A stretch of DNA of 64,000 nt. It comes from Candidatus Roseilinea sp. Lineage in GTDB: Bacteria; Chloroflexota; Anaerolineae; J036; Brachytrichaceae. The stretch spans positions 62,001 through 126,000 of the forward strand of contig BPHV01000003.1 of assembly GCA_026003755.1 (NCBI GenBank), read 5' to 3'. The translations under genes and the position numbers were made by a program. The notes beneath the pieces were generated by a model, which was not told the DNA's origin, ran no database searches, and saw only the letters and a list, made by a program, of their open reading frames with translations. Numbering within the stretch: the stretch's first letter is position 1; each line of letters opens with the position of its first letter. Below are positions 27,201-35,039 of the stretch, one piece after another.

Positions 27201-27884
27201 CACGCGGGCAAGCTGGTTCAATTCGTCGGCCAGCGCGCGATATTGGCGCGCGCGCTCGGCTTGCCGTTCGAGCTGCTTCAGGCGCGGTGTGATCTCGTTG
27301 AGGATGTCGCGGGCGCGCGCCAGGTTGTGGTTGGTCTCTTCCAGCTTACGCAGGGCGTCCTCGCGCCGATCGCGGTAGCCGGCGATGCCGGCGGCTTCTT
27401 CGAACAGCGTGCGGCGCTCTTCCGGCTTTTGCGCCAGCGCCTCGTCCACCAAGCCCTGGCCGATCACCGTGTAGGTGCGTTCGGCCAAGCCGCTGTGGGC
27501 CAGCAGATCGGTCACGTCGCGCAAGCGCACGCGGTTGCCGTTGAGCACGTATTCGTTGGTGCCGTCGCGATAGGCCCGCCGGCCGATCTCCAGCTCGCTG
27601 AACTCGATCGGGAAGAAGCCATCGCTATTGTCGAAGGTGAGGATGACCTCCGCCATGCTGGCGCGGGGGCGCCGAGCGCTGCCGGCGAAGATCATGTCGT
27701 CGGTCTTCTTGCCGCGCAACAAGGAGAACTGTTGTTCGCCCAGCGCCCAGCGGATGGCGTCGGCGATGTTGCTCTTGCCGCTTCCGTTGGGCCCGATGAT
27801 GCAGGTGATGCCTTCGCCAAACTCGAAGCGCGTCTTGCTGGCAAAGGTTTTATAGCCGTTGAGCGTGAGCGTCTTCAGGCGCAT
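24237..27884 (-). CDS. smc: Chromosome segregation/condensation ATPase SMC
   Basis: 1215 aa, slightly longer than typical bacterial SMC. The N-terminal head has Walker A IIGPNGSGKSNIADAIRWAL (31-39 core) and the Q-loop GEQQFSLLRGKKTDDMIFAG. Two very long coiled coils flank a hinge (about 520-680; PGARGVLSSFIQIAPDDQKA to RTLAAQLPAGCLCV). The C-terminal head has the signature LLSGGERSLTATALLF and Walker B PTPFCVLDEVDAALDESNV. It condenses and aligns sister chromosomes with ScpAB. It is downstream of the SGNH esterase (30 bp) and overlaps crtI by 4 bp, an unusual operon. Confidence 0.96.
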   Translation of the reverse strand: MRLKTLTLNGYKTFASKTRFEFGEGITCIIGPNGSGKSNIADAIRWALGEQQFSLLRGKKTDDMIFAGSARRPRASMAEVILTFDNSDGFFPIEFSELEIGRRAYRDGTNEYVLNGNRVRLRDVTDLLAHSGLAERTYTVIGQGLVDEALAQKPEERRTLFEEAAGIAGYRDRREDALRKLEETNHNLARARDILNEITPRLKQLERQAERARQYRALADELNQLARVWLGYHYRRVRSAIEMTAAAQRDAQRAVAEGLDAIRTLDERSVALREARRALQMRLAEMHARRDATRQAAEVASRELAVMRERVAALGRQAAEAQRELDESAAAVDALTARFAEAQAALAAAQAACRERQRELELAEMAASEQQHERAALERGRAEAEQRLSEAGEAVQAARDHIAALRARQDALRQQLDTLSRRAADLGAQREAEFAALDEMSAAMEREASQMNLFEAQYESAVQTLEAARASLEQAQSVLAAAEAEERLTSRMTLFADMRARAARSADELAAMAAQADLPGARGVLSSFIQIAPDDQKAVEAALGELLGAVVIASDRPEEGEAGLTRLRAWLIEQASGRLAVIPTHALRASDDEPDADERILSERARACHARPLLDAIGAPEWIKPALRIIAGRMFIARDLDAARTLAAQLPAGCLCVTRDGEVAHATGTLSLSAGARSPIILGTEAEALTAPDYETALANLERARQHRDQAQREFEAARRLLAQTTQARDLFNRESANRRSRLEAMQRKISLLEESLAALAGDMQRLTEEVESLDRQLAEADDALAQREAALAQAQQALRELDARLNEQLQSGWLESLTAAQAMLAAAQGAVQNAESLSRERAAARAEALAQRETRARRLAELTAQLQAAEATLQPMADTVAQTEAAWREADAEIAPLQSEIAAVEAQLAELDEHRRAAERTLRERESHLNALTLELARHNDELENLRRRALVEIEHEAPKPEQAEDAASTNGMAEDPAHILETLPCVEALPSGVEERIAQLRGQIKRLGAINYEAQAELEALSERHRFITAQCDDLEKASASLRQVIAELNDVMKDTFRQTFEAIAGAFQNTFKTLFGGGQARLTLVHPDNIDECGVEIHAQPPGKRPQSLALLSGGERSLTATALLFAILQVKPTPFCVLDEVDAALDESNVGRFRAMLERLSHGTQFIIITHNRRTVEAATTIYGISMGADGASAVLSLRLDEVKLADGPRT

Positions 27885-27914
27885 TGCGGGGCGATTCTAA
27901 TCACATTCGTGCTG

Positions 27915-28730
27915 TCAGCCGGGCCGGCGTTGCGCCGCTTCCATTTTGCCCGCGTGTTCGCGAATCACCTGCAGCCACATCTCGGCATGCGCTTCTAAAC
28001 CGGCATCGGAGAAGTGGCAGCCATCGTAGCGGTATTCTGGTCCAAGCTGATCGGTGTCCGGCCCGAGGAAGATGCCCAGCGTGGGATCGGCCAGGCCAAT
28101 TTGGGCCGCGCGGATCGTCTCGTGAGGGGGATACTGGCCGCAGCGCGTAGCGATTGCCACGAACGCCGGCGCATCTACGCCCAGCGCGCGGATGGCCTTC
28201 AGCATGGCCCGAAAGCGTTGTTGGTAGTCCTCGGCCGGCGTGCCCAGCGCGGCGTCGCTCTCGCCCTGATGCCACAGCAGGTGGGTGAAGCTCAGCCGGG
28301 CCTGCTGGGCTTCGCGAACGTTGCGCAGCAAGTCTTTGTGCAAGAGGCCCCCCGGCGCCCACTGCGCGATCTCCGTCGCGCCAATTGAGGCCGGCACGAA
28401 CACCACGCGATCGTAGAGCTTGGCGGCGATGATTCGATCACCGAGTCGGGTCCATACGCTGCCGCCGTTGCCGTCTGCGCCGGCCAGCGGGTCACGGGCG
28501 CGGCTGTAGCGCCCGCGGAAGAAGCTGAGCACACGCGGCCCGGCGGTGCGCCGGCTCTCGCCCCAGTTGCCGGCGTTCGATTGGCCGAAGACCAGCGCGA
28601 CCATGACGCGGGGGCGCGCCGATCGCGTCGGTGCAGGTGATTGGGCGTGCGCCGGCAGCAGCGCGATCGCCGTGGCGATGAGCACTACCCGCATCGCCGT
28701 CCTACGGAGGAGCATAGGCCGAAGGCTCAT
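27915..28730 (-). CDS. Exported SGNH-type sialate O-acetylesterase family protein (CE6-like)
   Basis: 271 aa from ATG 28730, chosen because it makes an ATGA overlap with the upstream gene and gives a signal peptide (MSLRPMLLRRTAMRVVLIAT then AIALLPAHA). An ATG at 28694 with an AGGA site is the alternative. The catalytic serine is S51 in VFGQSNAGNWG, the HQGESD block is at 154-159, and the Asp/His pair is D236/H239 in YDGCHFSDAG. This is the DUF303/SASA group, which deacetylates sugars or xylan. The substrate is not determined. Confidence 0.83.
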   Translation of the reverse strand: MSLRPMLLRRTAMRVVLIATAIALLPAHAQSPAPTRSARPRVMVALVFGQSNAGNWGESRRTAGPRVLSFFRGRYSRARDPLAGADGNGGSVWTRLGDRIIAAKLYDRVVFVPASIGATEIAQWAPGGLLHKDLLRNVREAQQARLSFTHLLWHQGESDAALGTPAEDYQQRFRAMLKAIRALGVDAPAFVAIATRCGQYPPHETIRAAQIGLADPTLGIFLGPDTDQLGPEYRYDGCHFSDAGLEAHAEMWLQVIREHAGKMEAAQRRPG

Positions 28731-28978
28731 CGGGCGATGATGCCGGCGATGAGGATGAGGAGCGCCAGCCCAGCGAGCGCCGCCGCGACGATGACTAACA
28801 CGCCGGATAGCCACATCGCCCGTCCGTGGCGGCGGTGCATTGCTGCGCCGCGCTGTAGCTCGGCCGCGTTCGCCGAGGGCGCGCCCACCACGCTGATGAG
28901 CCACCACGCGCGCGCGCAGTAGGCGTATTGGCCGATGTCGCTGGCCCGGATCACGTGTTGGTGACGGAAGTCGGACAC
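28727..28978 (-). CDS. Cas4/Dna2-like N-terminal box fused to a membrane helix
   Basis: 83 aa. Residues 8-33 (HVIRASDIGQYAYCARAWWL) match the N-terminal box of Cas4/Dna2-type nucleases (I-x-x-Y-x-x-C-x-R-x-x-x-L), followed by a G-x-x-x-H segment (G44-A-A-M-H48, then H51-G) as in those enzymes. The nuclease core is absent; instead residues 57-80 form one membrane helix. C21 is the position of the first Fe-S cysteine of Cas4. No cas genes are near. It overlaps the esterase start by ATGA. The function is unknown; resemblance is by eye only. Confidence 0.6.
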   Translation of the reverse strand: MSDFRHQHVIRASDIGQYAYCARAWWLISVVGAPSANAAELQRGAAMHRRHGRAMWLSGVLVIVAAALAGLALLILIAGIIAR

Positions 28979-29046
28979 AAGGAACCTCAGAGATTCAGAA
29001 ATAGCGAAATGCGAGTACGGGCGATGCTCAGTATAATGGACGCGCT

Positions 29047-30051
29047 GTGCCGGTCTGGCTTTCGGCTCTTTTCATCGCGATTCCCACCTACTGGTACGCG
29101 CGCCTGGTGCGCGGCATTGACCGCTTTGAACAGGAACCGGCCAAGTATCTCATCGCCGCGTTCTTGTGGGGCGCGCTCCCGGCGGCGTTCATCTCGCTCG
29201 TCTTGCAATTGATCTTCTCGTTGCCGGTGTCGTACTTGTGGGGTGAGTCGGCATCCATGGCGGCCACTTCGATCGTCTTCGCGCCGTTGACGGAGGAGCT
29301 GGCCAAAGGATTGGCGGTCGCTGCGGTTTACCTCTGGCGCCGGCGCGAGTTCGATGGCTGGGTAGACGGCATCGTGTACGGCTCGACGGTGGGCTTCGGC
29401 TTTGCCTACATCGAGAACGTGCTCTACCTGGCAAACGCCGGTGTGTTGGCGGACTGGATTGAGTTGTTCGTCTTGCGTGTGATCGTGTTTGGCTTCATGC
29501 ACGGCTTCTACACCTCGCTCATCGGCATGGGCTTTGGCGTTGCGCGCCATGCCCCGTCGCGGTTGCGCGCACTCTGGAGCATCGCGCTGGGCTGGGCGGC
29601 AGCGATTGCCGTGCACGCGATCCACAACACGTCTGTCACACTGGTTGAGGCGAGCAGCGGTTCGACGCTGCTGGTCACCGCCCTCAACTATGGGTTGCTG
29701 ATCGTGCTGATGTTGGGCTTGCGCTGGCTGAGTGCGCGTCGCGACCGTCAGATGTTCAAGGCCTACCTCGCCGATGAGTCGCCGGATGTCATCACCCCAG
29801 AAGCCTATGCCGTCCTCTCAGGCGTACGGGTGAATGCAAAATCGCGCAGCGCGCCGCGGCTCGGCAAGTCGTTCTACCACCTGGCGGGCGAGTTGGCGCA
29901 GCGCAAACGGCAGCTCATCGAATATGGCGAAGATGTGGCGGAAGAGATAGGTCGCTTGCGCATCCAGCTTCGCGAGCTGAGCTATCCGCAAGTGCGCGTG
30001 GCATCCGCGGCGCAGTCGTTGGATGCCGCCGATCCCGATAAGAGCAGATAG
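29047..30051 (+). CDS. PrsW family intramembrane glutamic/metallo-protease
   Basis: 334 aa, about eight membrane helices. PrsW motifs are present: PLTEELAKGLAV (E83, E84), FAYIENVLY (E123), FGFMHGFYTSLIGMG (H152) and VHAIHNT (H190, H193). In Bacillus, PrsW cleaves an anti-sigma factor; no such target is near. The C-terminal ~90 residues (RSAPRLGKSFYHLAGELAQR and coiled coil) are a soluble extension. The GTG start at 29047 has no Shine-Dalgarno and a TATAAT at 29032-29037, so the transcript may be leaderless. Confidence 0.9.
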   Translation: MPVWLSALFIAIPTYWYARLVRGIDRFEQEPAKYLIAAFLWGALPAAFISLVLQLIFSLPVSYLWGESASMAATSIVFAPLTEELAKGLAVAAVYLWRRREFDGWVDGIVYGSTVGFGFAYIENVLYLANAGVLADWIELFVLRVIVFGFMHGFYTSLIGMGFGVARHAPSRLRALWSIALGWAAAIAVHAIHNTSVTLVEASSGSTLLVTALNYGLLIVLMLGLRWLSARRDRQMFKAYLADESPDVITPEAYAVLSGVRVNAKSRSAPRLGKSFYHLAGELAQRKRQLIEYGEDVAEEIGRLRIQLRELSYPQVRVASAAQSLDAADPDKSR

Positions 30052-30117
30052 CGGATTGATCGCAGGCGCCGAGGCGGTCGGCGGCGTATGCGATCAGCTT
30101 GTCTAAGCCGTTGGTTT

Positions 30118-31323
30118 CTACCGCCCGACCAGCGCCCGGAGCGCGCGTCCCGCCGTTGGCTTGCCGCGGATGGGCGCGCCGCCGAGCACCGCGTTCATCA
30201 GTTTTTTGCGCAGGTCGTCGCGCCGGTTCGCCATAGCCACCAGCACGTTAAGTGCGACCGGATGCAGGCACCACCTGCGCACCCAGGCGCAGAACTCGAA
30301 CAACGCCTGGAAGCGCTCGCGCAGGGCGCGGTCGTATGCGGCGTGTTGCTGAGGCGTGAAACGGCCGCGCTCGAGCATGCCATAGGCGTGGTCGGCGGCG
30401 ATGCGGCCCGACTCCAGCGCGTAGTCAATACCTTCGCCGGTGAGTGGGTTGACGAGCCCGGCGGCTTCACCCACCAGCAGCGCGCGCTCGCCGAAGGTCG
30501 GCGACGTGAGGAAGTCTTCGCGGAGCGGATAACCGCGCACCGGGCCGGCCTGCGTTGCGCCCTCTAGCAATCGCTGCATGGCCGGCGACCGGCGGAAGGA
30601 CTCGAAGCAGCCCAACGCCGATGCCTTCCGATCGTGTTTGAAGTATCCGACGCCGACGTTGGCCGCATCCGAAGCGATGGGGAATACCCAGCCGTAGCCC
30701 GGCAGAGGGGCGCCGTCGAAGCGCAGCGTCCAGGCGTCGGTCAACCCGCGGATGTTTTCAAAGTAAGCGCGTGCGGCGACCATGACCCTGGGTTGAGCGC
30801 GCAAGATGCCGGCGCGCAGCAGCAGGCCGGTGTTCGCACCCGTAGCGATCACCGCCAGGCGCGCCCCAAAGCAGACGCGCCGTCCGTCGCGTTCGCCCTG
30901 GAGCATGACGTGTGGCGTGCCGTTCGACTCCTCGATGTACAGGGCGCTCACGTGCACGCGCGGCTCGAAGCGCGCATGGCTGCAAATGGCTCGCTGGAGA
31001 AGTAGATCGTCGAGCGTGAGACGCGGCACGACCAGTGCAAAGTCGGGCAGGCCATTGGGCATGGTGAGCGCGTCGGCGGTAGAGCGGTGGTTCGGCGCGA
31101 ACACTTCGAAGCGCCGGATGATGTGACCGACGCGCCGGAGCGCCTCGACCAACCCCATGTCTTGCAGCACACTCACCGCTCGCGGCGTGAGCCCGTCGCC
31201 GCAAGTCTTGTCGCGTGGGAAGTCGGCCTTGTCCAGCAGCAACACGTCCACGCCGCGCTGCGCCAGATAGTGCGCCGTTGCCGAGCCGCCCGGGCCGGCG
31301 CCAACGATCGCTACGTCGTGCAT
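30118..31323 (-). CDS. Geranylgeranyl reductase family flavoprotein
   Basis: 401 aa from ATG 31323; the open frame continues far upstream but the protein starts at the FAD motif MHDVAIVGAGPGGSATAHYL (GAGPGG 8-13). Family blocks are FPRDKTCGDGLTPRAV, the PGYGWVFPI motif, ANVGVGYF, and LLVGEAAGLVNPLTGEGIDYAL. Relatives are ChlP/BchP (chlorophyll tail reduction), archaeal lipid GGR and menaquinone reductase MenJ. With carotenoid genes nearby a phototroph's BchP-like role is possible but not shown. It is convergent with PrsW and divergent from the homocysteine methyltransferase. Confidence 0.87.
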   Translation of the reverse strand: MHDVAIVGAGPGGSATAHYLAQRGVDVLLLDKADFPRDKTCGDGLTPRAVSVLQDMGLVEALRRVGHIIRRFEVFAPNHRSTADALTMPNGLPDFALVVPRLTLDDLLLQRAICSHARFEPRVHVSALYIEESNGTPHVMLQGERDGRRVCFGARLAVIATGANTGLLLRAGILRAQPRVMVAARAYFENIRGLTDAWTLRFDGAPLPGYGWVFPIASDAANVGVGYFKHDRKASALGCFESFRRSPAMQRLLEGATQAGPVRGYPLREDFLTSPTFGERALLVGEAAGLVNPLTGEGIDYALESGRIAADHAYGMLERGRFTPQQHAAYDRALRERFQALFEFCAWVRRWCLHPVALNVLVAMANRRDDLRKKLMNAVLGGAPIRGKPTAGRALRALVGR

Positions 31324-31377
31324 ACCGCAATTGAACCACGGGAGCGAGTCCCCTGCTTTAGGCTTTAGAATGAAGGC

Positions 31378-32277
31378 GTGACGATCATCCTCGATGGGGC
31401 GATGGGCACCGAGCTGACCCGGCGCGGCGTGGATACGTCGCTGCCGCTGTGGTCGGCGATTGCGCTTGATGCTGCGCCGGATGTCGTGGTGCAAATTCAC
31501 CGCGATTACCTCGATGCCGGCGCGCGCGTCATCACCACGAACACCTTCCGCACCAACGTGCGCGCACTGGCCAAAGCCGGCATCGCCCATCGCGCGCGCG
31601 AATTGACCTTCCGGGCAGTCGCGCTGGCGCGGCGCGCGGTGATGGAATGGCGACAGGGGCAAGGTTGCGCTCCCGCTGGCTCCTCGGCTGCCGATCGCCC
31701 CATCCAAGTCGCCGCCAGCATCGCTCCCGTCGAGGATTGCTATTCGCCCGAACTCGTACCCAGCGACGCCGAGTTGGCCGAGGAGCACGCCAGCCTGGCG
31801 CACAACCTGGCCGCCGCCGGCGTGGATTTGATCCTGGTCGAGACGCAGAACACGATTCGTGAAGCCGTCGCTGCCGCGCGCGCCGCACATACCACCGGCA
31901 AACCGTTGTGGGTGAGCTTCACCCTGGACGATGAAAATCGCCTGTTGAGCGGGGAGTCGCTGCCCGATGCCGTTCGCGCCGTGCTGCCGTTCGCGCCGCG
32001 GGCCATCCTGGTCAACTGCATTCCGGTCAAACAGGTGGCTTCGGCGTTGAAGCTGCTGCGCAGCGTCGCGCCGTCTCACGTCGCCCTGGGCGCATACGCC
32101 AACGTCGGCCACGTGGATGAGGGCGTTGGTTGGACGTTGACGAACGCGGTTTCGCCGGACGCCTACGCCGAAGCCGCGCGCGAATGGCGCGACCTGGGCG
32201 CGACGATTATCGGCGGCTGTTGCGGCACGACGCCGGAGCACATCCGAGCCGTCAGCGCTCAACTGGGCGAACGTTGA
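31378..32277 (+). CDS. Homocysteine S-methyltransferase family protein
   Basis: 299 aa zinc methyltransferase (MHT/BHMT/MetH N-terminal domain). ILDGAMGTELTRRGVD starts the barrel; zinc cysteines are C214 (ILVNCIPV) and C281/C282 (IGGCCGTTPEHI). ITTNTFRTN is the typical third strand. It may use S-methylmethionine or a similar donor, as MmuM does; the donor cannot be told. GTG start at 31378, preceded by TAGAAT (31366-31371), suggesting a leaderless transcript. Divergent from the geranylgeranyl reductase (54 bp). Confidence 0.88.
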   Translation: MTIILDGAMGTELTRRGVDTSLPLWSAIALDAAPDVVVQIHRDYLDAGARVITTNTFRTNVRALAKAGIAHRARELTFRAVALARRAVMEWRQGQGCAPAGSSAADRPIQVAASIAPVEDCYSPELVPSDAELAEEHASLAHNLAAAGVDLILVETQNTIREAVAAARAAHTTGKPLWVSFTLDDENRLLSGESLPDAVRAVLPFAPRAILVNCIPVKQVASALKLLRSVAPSHVALGAYANVGHVDEGVGWTLTNAVSPDAYAEAAREWRDLGATIIGGCCGTTPEHIRAVSAQLGER

Positions 32278-32325
32278 AGAGGCTGCGAAGGTCTGATGCT
32301 TGTGCTTCCATTCGCGGCGGCAAGC

Positions 32326-33901
32326 TCAGACAACAGGCGTCGTGGGGTAGTCGGCGCGTTCGCGGGCTGCGTCCTGGATGACCTTCATGACGGCCAGCGC
32401 GACGTGCTCCTGCCATGGTCGCGCGGCCACCTGCACGCCCACCGGCAGGCCGGCGCTGCCGATGTCCACGCGGCGCGCGGCTATGTCCACCACGTCTGGC
32501 GAAAGCGGCCGCACGATCGCTTCATCCGGTCGCACACGTGTCACCGGGACAACGCCTGCCGGATAGCCCAGCAAGTTGTAGACGATGGAATATGCGCCGC
32601 CGGTGATCAGCTCCCGGCTGGCGCCGTGCGGCCAAGCGGGCGAGAAGCAAGCCGGACTGAGCACCCCGTCCAGCGGCCCGCCGGCGGCGCGGTCCATCGC
32701 CGCTGCGAAGGCGCGACGATAGGCTTCCGCTTCGTCGGTCAAGCGTGGGATGTCCTCGGCCGTGAAGCCGATGCTGTCGAGCTGTCGAGCGAAATTCATC
32801 TGGCGCATGGCAGCCAGCACATGCCGGAAGCGCCTGACCGCCTGTGGCGAGCGCTGCGCCAGCCAATACAGCAAGGCGAGTTGGGGTTCAGGCTTATCGT
32901 GCGCCAAAGCAGCGCGGAAGACTGATGCGCCGTTGGCGGTGAGCAGGCGTATGTAGAGGGCTTCGGCCCGGCGGAGATCAGGCGGCTCCCATTCGATCAC
33001 CTGCGCGCCTGCAGTGCGCAGCATGTCTGCGGCCTCGCGCACCGCGCGCGCCACGGCGGGCGATGGTCGCATGAGCCCGTCATAGGTGAAGAACCCCAGC
33101 CGCAGCTTCGATACATCCACGGCGTCCGGGTCGCCCAGCGGCTGGGGCGATGGCAAGCGCGGGTGGGGCATAGCGCCAATGAGCCGTAGGGCCAACGTGA
33201 GATCGGCCACATCGCGCGCCATCGGGCCGACGACGCAAGTGATCGGCCCGAACTCAAACGCCAGCTCAGAGAACCGGCTATAGTCGTGCGTGCGCAGGGA
33301 TGTGGGTTTGAGGCTTGCGACGCCGCAGAAGTGAGCCGGCAGTCGCAGGCTGCCGCCGATATCGGTGCCCAGGCCGAGGGGCGAGCCGCCGGCGGCGATG
33401 AGCGCGCCTTCGCCGCCGCTGCTGCCGCCGGGTGTGCGCGCCACGTCCCAGGGGTTGTTCGTCCGACCGTAGAGCGCATTGCTACTCTCGTTATAGATCA
33501 ACGCCTGCGGCACATTGGTTTTGCCGATCACAATCGCGCCGCACGCAATAAGGCGTTGGACGTAGCGATCGTTGGTCTTCGGGATGTCCCCGCGTCGTGA
33601 GGGCATCCCGAAGGTGCTCGGCGTGTCTGCGAGGTCAAGGCACTCTTTGAGGGTGATCGGCACACCGTGCAAGGGGGGGCAGCGGCTCGCCGCGCGCACG
33701 ACGGTCGTCGGCCGCCTTCGCCTCGCGCAGTGCCTGGTCGAACCGCTTGACGACGAGGGCGTTGATCTTGGGGTTGACCGTCTCGATGCGGGCGATGTGC
33801 GCGCGGACGACTTCGGTCGCGGAGATCTCGCCGCGCGCCATCAAGGCAGCCAGCCGGGTGGCGGAGAGATGGGTGAGGGAGCTTGCCGGTTCATGCGCCA
33901 T
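32326..33901 (-). pseudogene. Amidase signature family enzyme with a homopolymer frameshift
   Basis: The N-terminal 75 residues (from ATG 33901, MAHEPASSLTHLSATRLAAL and IETVNPKINALVVKRFDQAL) and the rest (HGVPITLKECLDLADTPSTF onward) are in different frames. The shift coincides with a G7 run (33673-33679; C7 in the coding strand); with six bases the joint reads PLPPLHGVPITLK without gap. The amidase triad is in place: K in VPITLKE, Ser in TPGGSSGGEGAL and Ser in LGTDIGGSLRLPA. It therefore looks like an intact roughly 525 aa amidase apart from one indel. An assembly error is as likely as true inactivation. Confidence 0.8.
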
Positions 33902-34128
33902 GCCGGCAATCATGGACGCAGCCGCGAGCCTGTGCAAGTGCCGAGCGCATCATCCCAGGCCGGCTGCAGCCCCAGGCTGTTCCTGCACCGAAGAAGCCGC
34001 TGCGCTTCGCAACTGGCGGCGGGTGGGCGATGGCATCGCCGACGCTTGCGCATGTCTCGCCTACCGGCGGGTGCGCTCGGCGCGTATACTTCTCCGCACA
34101 CGTGAATCGGACTTAGGGAAGCAACATC

Positions 34129-34923
34129 ATGACACTGCTCACCGGTAAGACCGCGCTGATCTTCGGTGTCGCCAACGATCACAGCATCGCCTGGGGCATT
34201 GCGAAGGCCTTTCACCGCGAAGGCGCAACGCTCGGTTTCAGCTATGCAGGGGAGAAACTCGAGCGGCGCGTGCGCCCGCTGGCCGAATCGCTCGGCTCCG
34301 ACTGGGTTGAGCCTTGCGATGTGAGCAAAGATGAGGACATCGCAAGGGTGATGGAAAAAGCCCAGGCGCGCTTCGGTGCGATTGATATCCTGGTGCACTC
34401 GATCGCCTTTGCCAACCGCGACGACTTAAGTGGCCCTTATCTGAACGTCACTCGTCAGGGCTTCATGACTGCGATGGACATCAGCGTGTATTCGTTCACG
34501 GCGCTGGCCCGCGCTGCTGCGCCGCTCATGCGGCCCAACGGCGCATTGCTGACGCTGACCTACATCGGCTCGCAGCGCGCCGTGCCGCACTACAACGTCA
34601 TGGGGGTGGCCAAGGCCGCGCTGGAGGCCAGTGTGCGCTATCTGGCTGCCGACCTCGGCGCGGATGAGCGGCGCATTCGCGTCAACGCCATCTCCGCCGG
34701 GCCGATTCGCACGCTGGCCGTTGCCGGCATCGCGGGCTCGCGCGCGCTCATCAGCGAGTTCAGCAAGGTCAGCCTGCTGCGCCGCAACATCACCATCGAA
34801 GACGTCGGCAACGCGGCCGCCTACTTGTGTTCCGACCTCGCCGCCGGCGTCACCGGCGAAGTGCACTACGTGGACGCCGGCTTCAACGTCGGCTTCCCGC
34901 TCGGCAACGACGCCGACGGTTGA
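34129..34923 (+). CDS. fabI: Enoyl-[acyl-carrier-protein] reductase (NADH) FabI
   Basis: 264 aa SDR-fold enzyme for the last step of fatty-acid elongation. FabI hallmarks: [20 protein letters not shown] (nucleotide-binding, [10 protein letters not shown]), [27 protein letters not shown] with Y145, Y155 and K162 as the catalytic set, and [15 protein letters not shown]. The Shine-Dalgarno is AGGGAA 8 bases before ATG 34129; a TATACT hexamer is at 34085-34090. No other fab genes are near. Confidence 0.95.
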   Translation: MTLLTGKTALIFGVANDHSIAWGIAKAFHREGATLGFSYAGEKLERRVRPLAESLGSDWVEPCDVSKDEDIARVMEKAQARFGAIDILVHSIAFANRDDLSGPYLNVTRQGFMTAMDISVYSFTALARAAAPLMRPNGALLTLTYIGSQRAVPHYNVMGVAKAALEASVRYLAADLGADERRIRVNAISAGPIRTLAVAGIAGSRALISEFSKVSLLRRNITIEDVGNAAAYLCSDLAAGVTGEVHYVDAGFNVGFPLGNDADG

Positions 34924-34953
34924 TGGCCGGCTCCGAGCGCTTCGACCCCTGCG

Positions 34954-34982
34954 TTTGCCCCTATGCGCGCCGACGATACAAT
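34954..34982 (+). promoter_or_regulatory. Sigma70-like promoter for the downstream lipoprotein
   Basis: A -35-like TTTGCC (34954-34959) and -10-like TACAAT (34977-34982) are separated by 17 bp, in the 116-bp gap after fabI. This would give a leader of about 50 bases before ATG 35040, which carries an AGGAGA Shine-Dalgarno. Confidence 0.5.
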
Positions 34983-35039
34983 TCTCACGGTGACGCTTGC
35001 CATTCATACGATATCCTTCAGAACAGGAGAGCACAGGTG

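Noticed and set aside
30057-30096. Inverted repeat TGATCGCA/TGCGATCA between convergent PrsW and geranylgeranyl reductase genes as a terminator
   Set aside because: Arms of 8 bp and a 24-base centre without a T-run are too weak to support a terminator call.
30118-32262. A single 714 aa protein
   Set aside because: The upstream half is antisense to the homocysteine methyltransferase; the flavoprotein starts at 31323 with its FAD motif.
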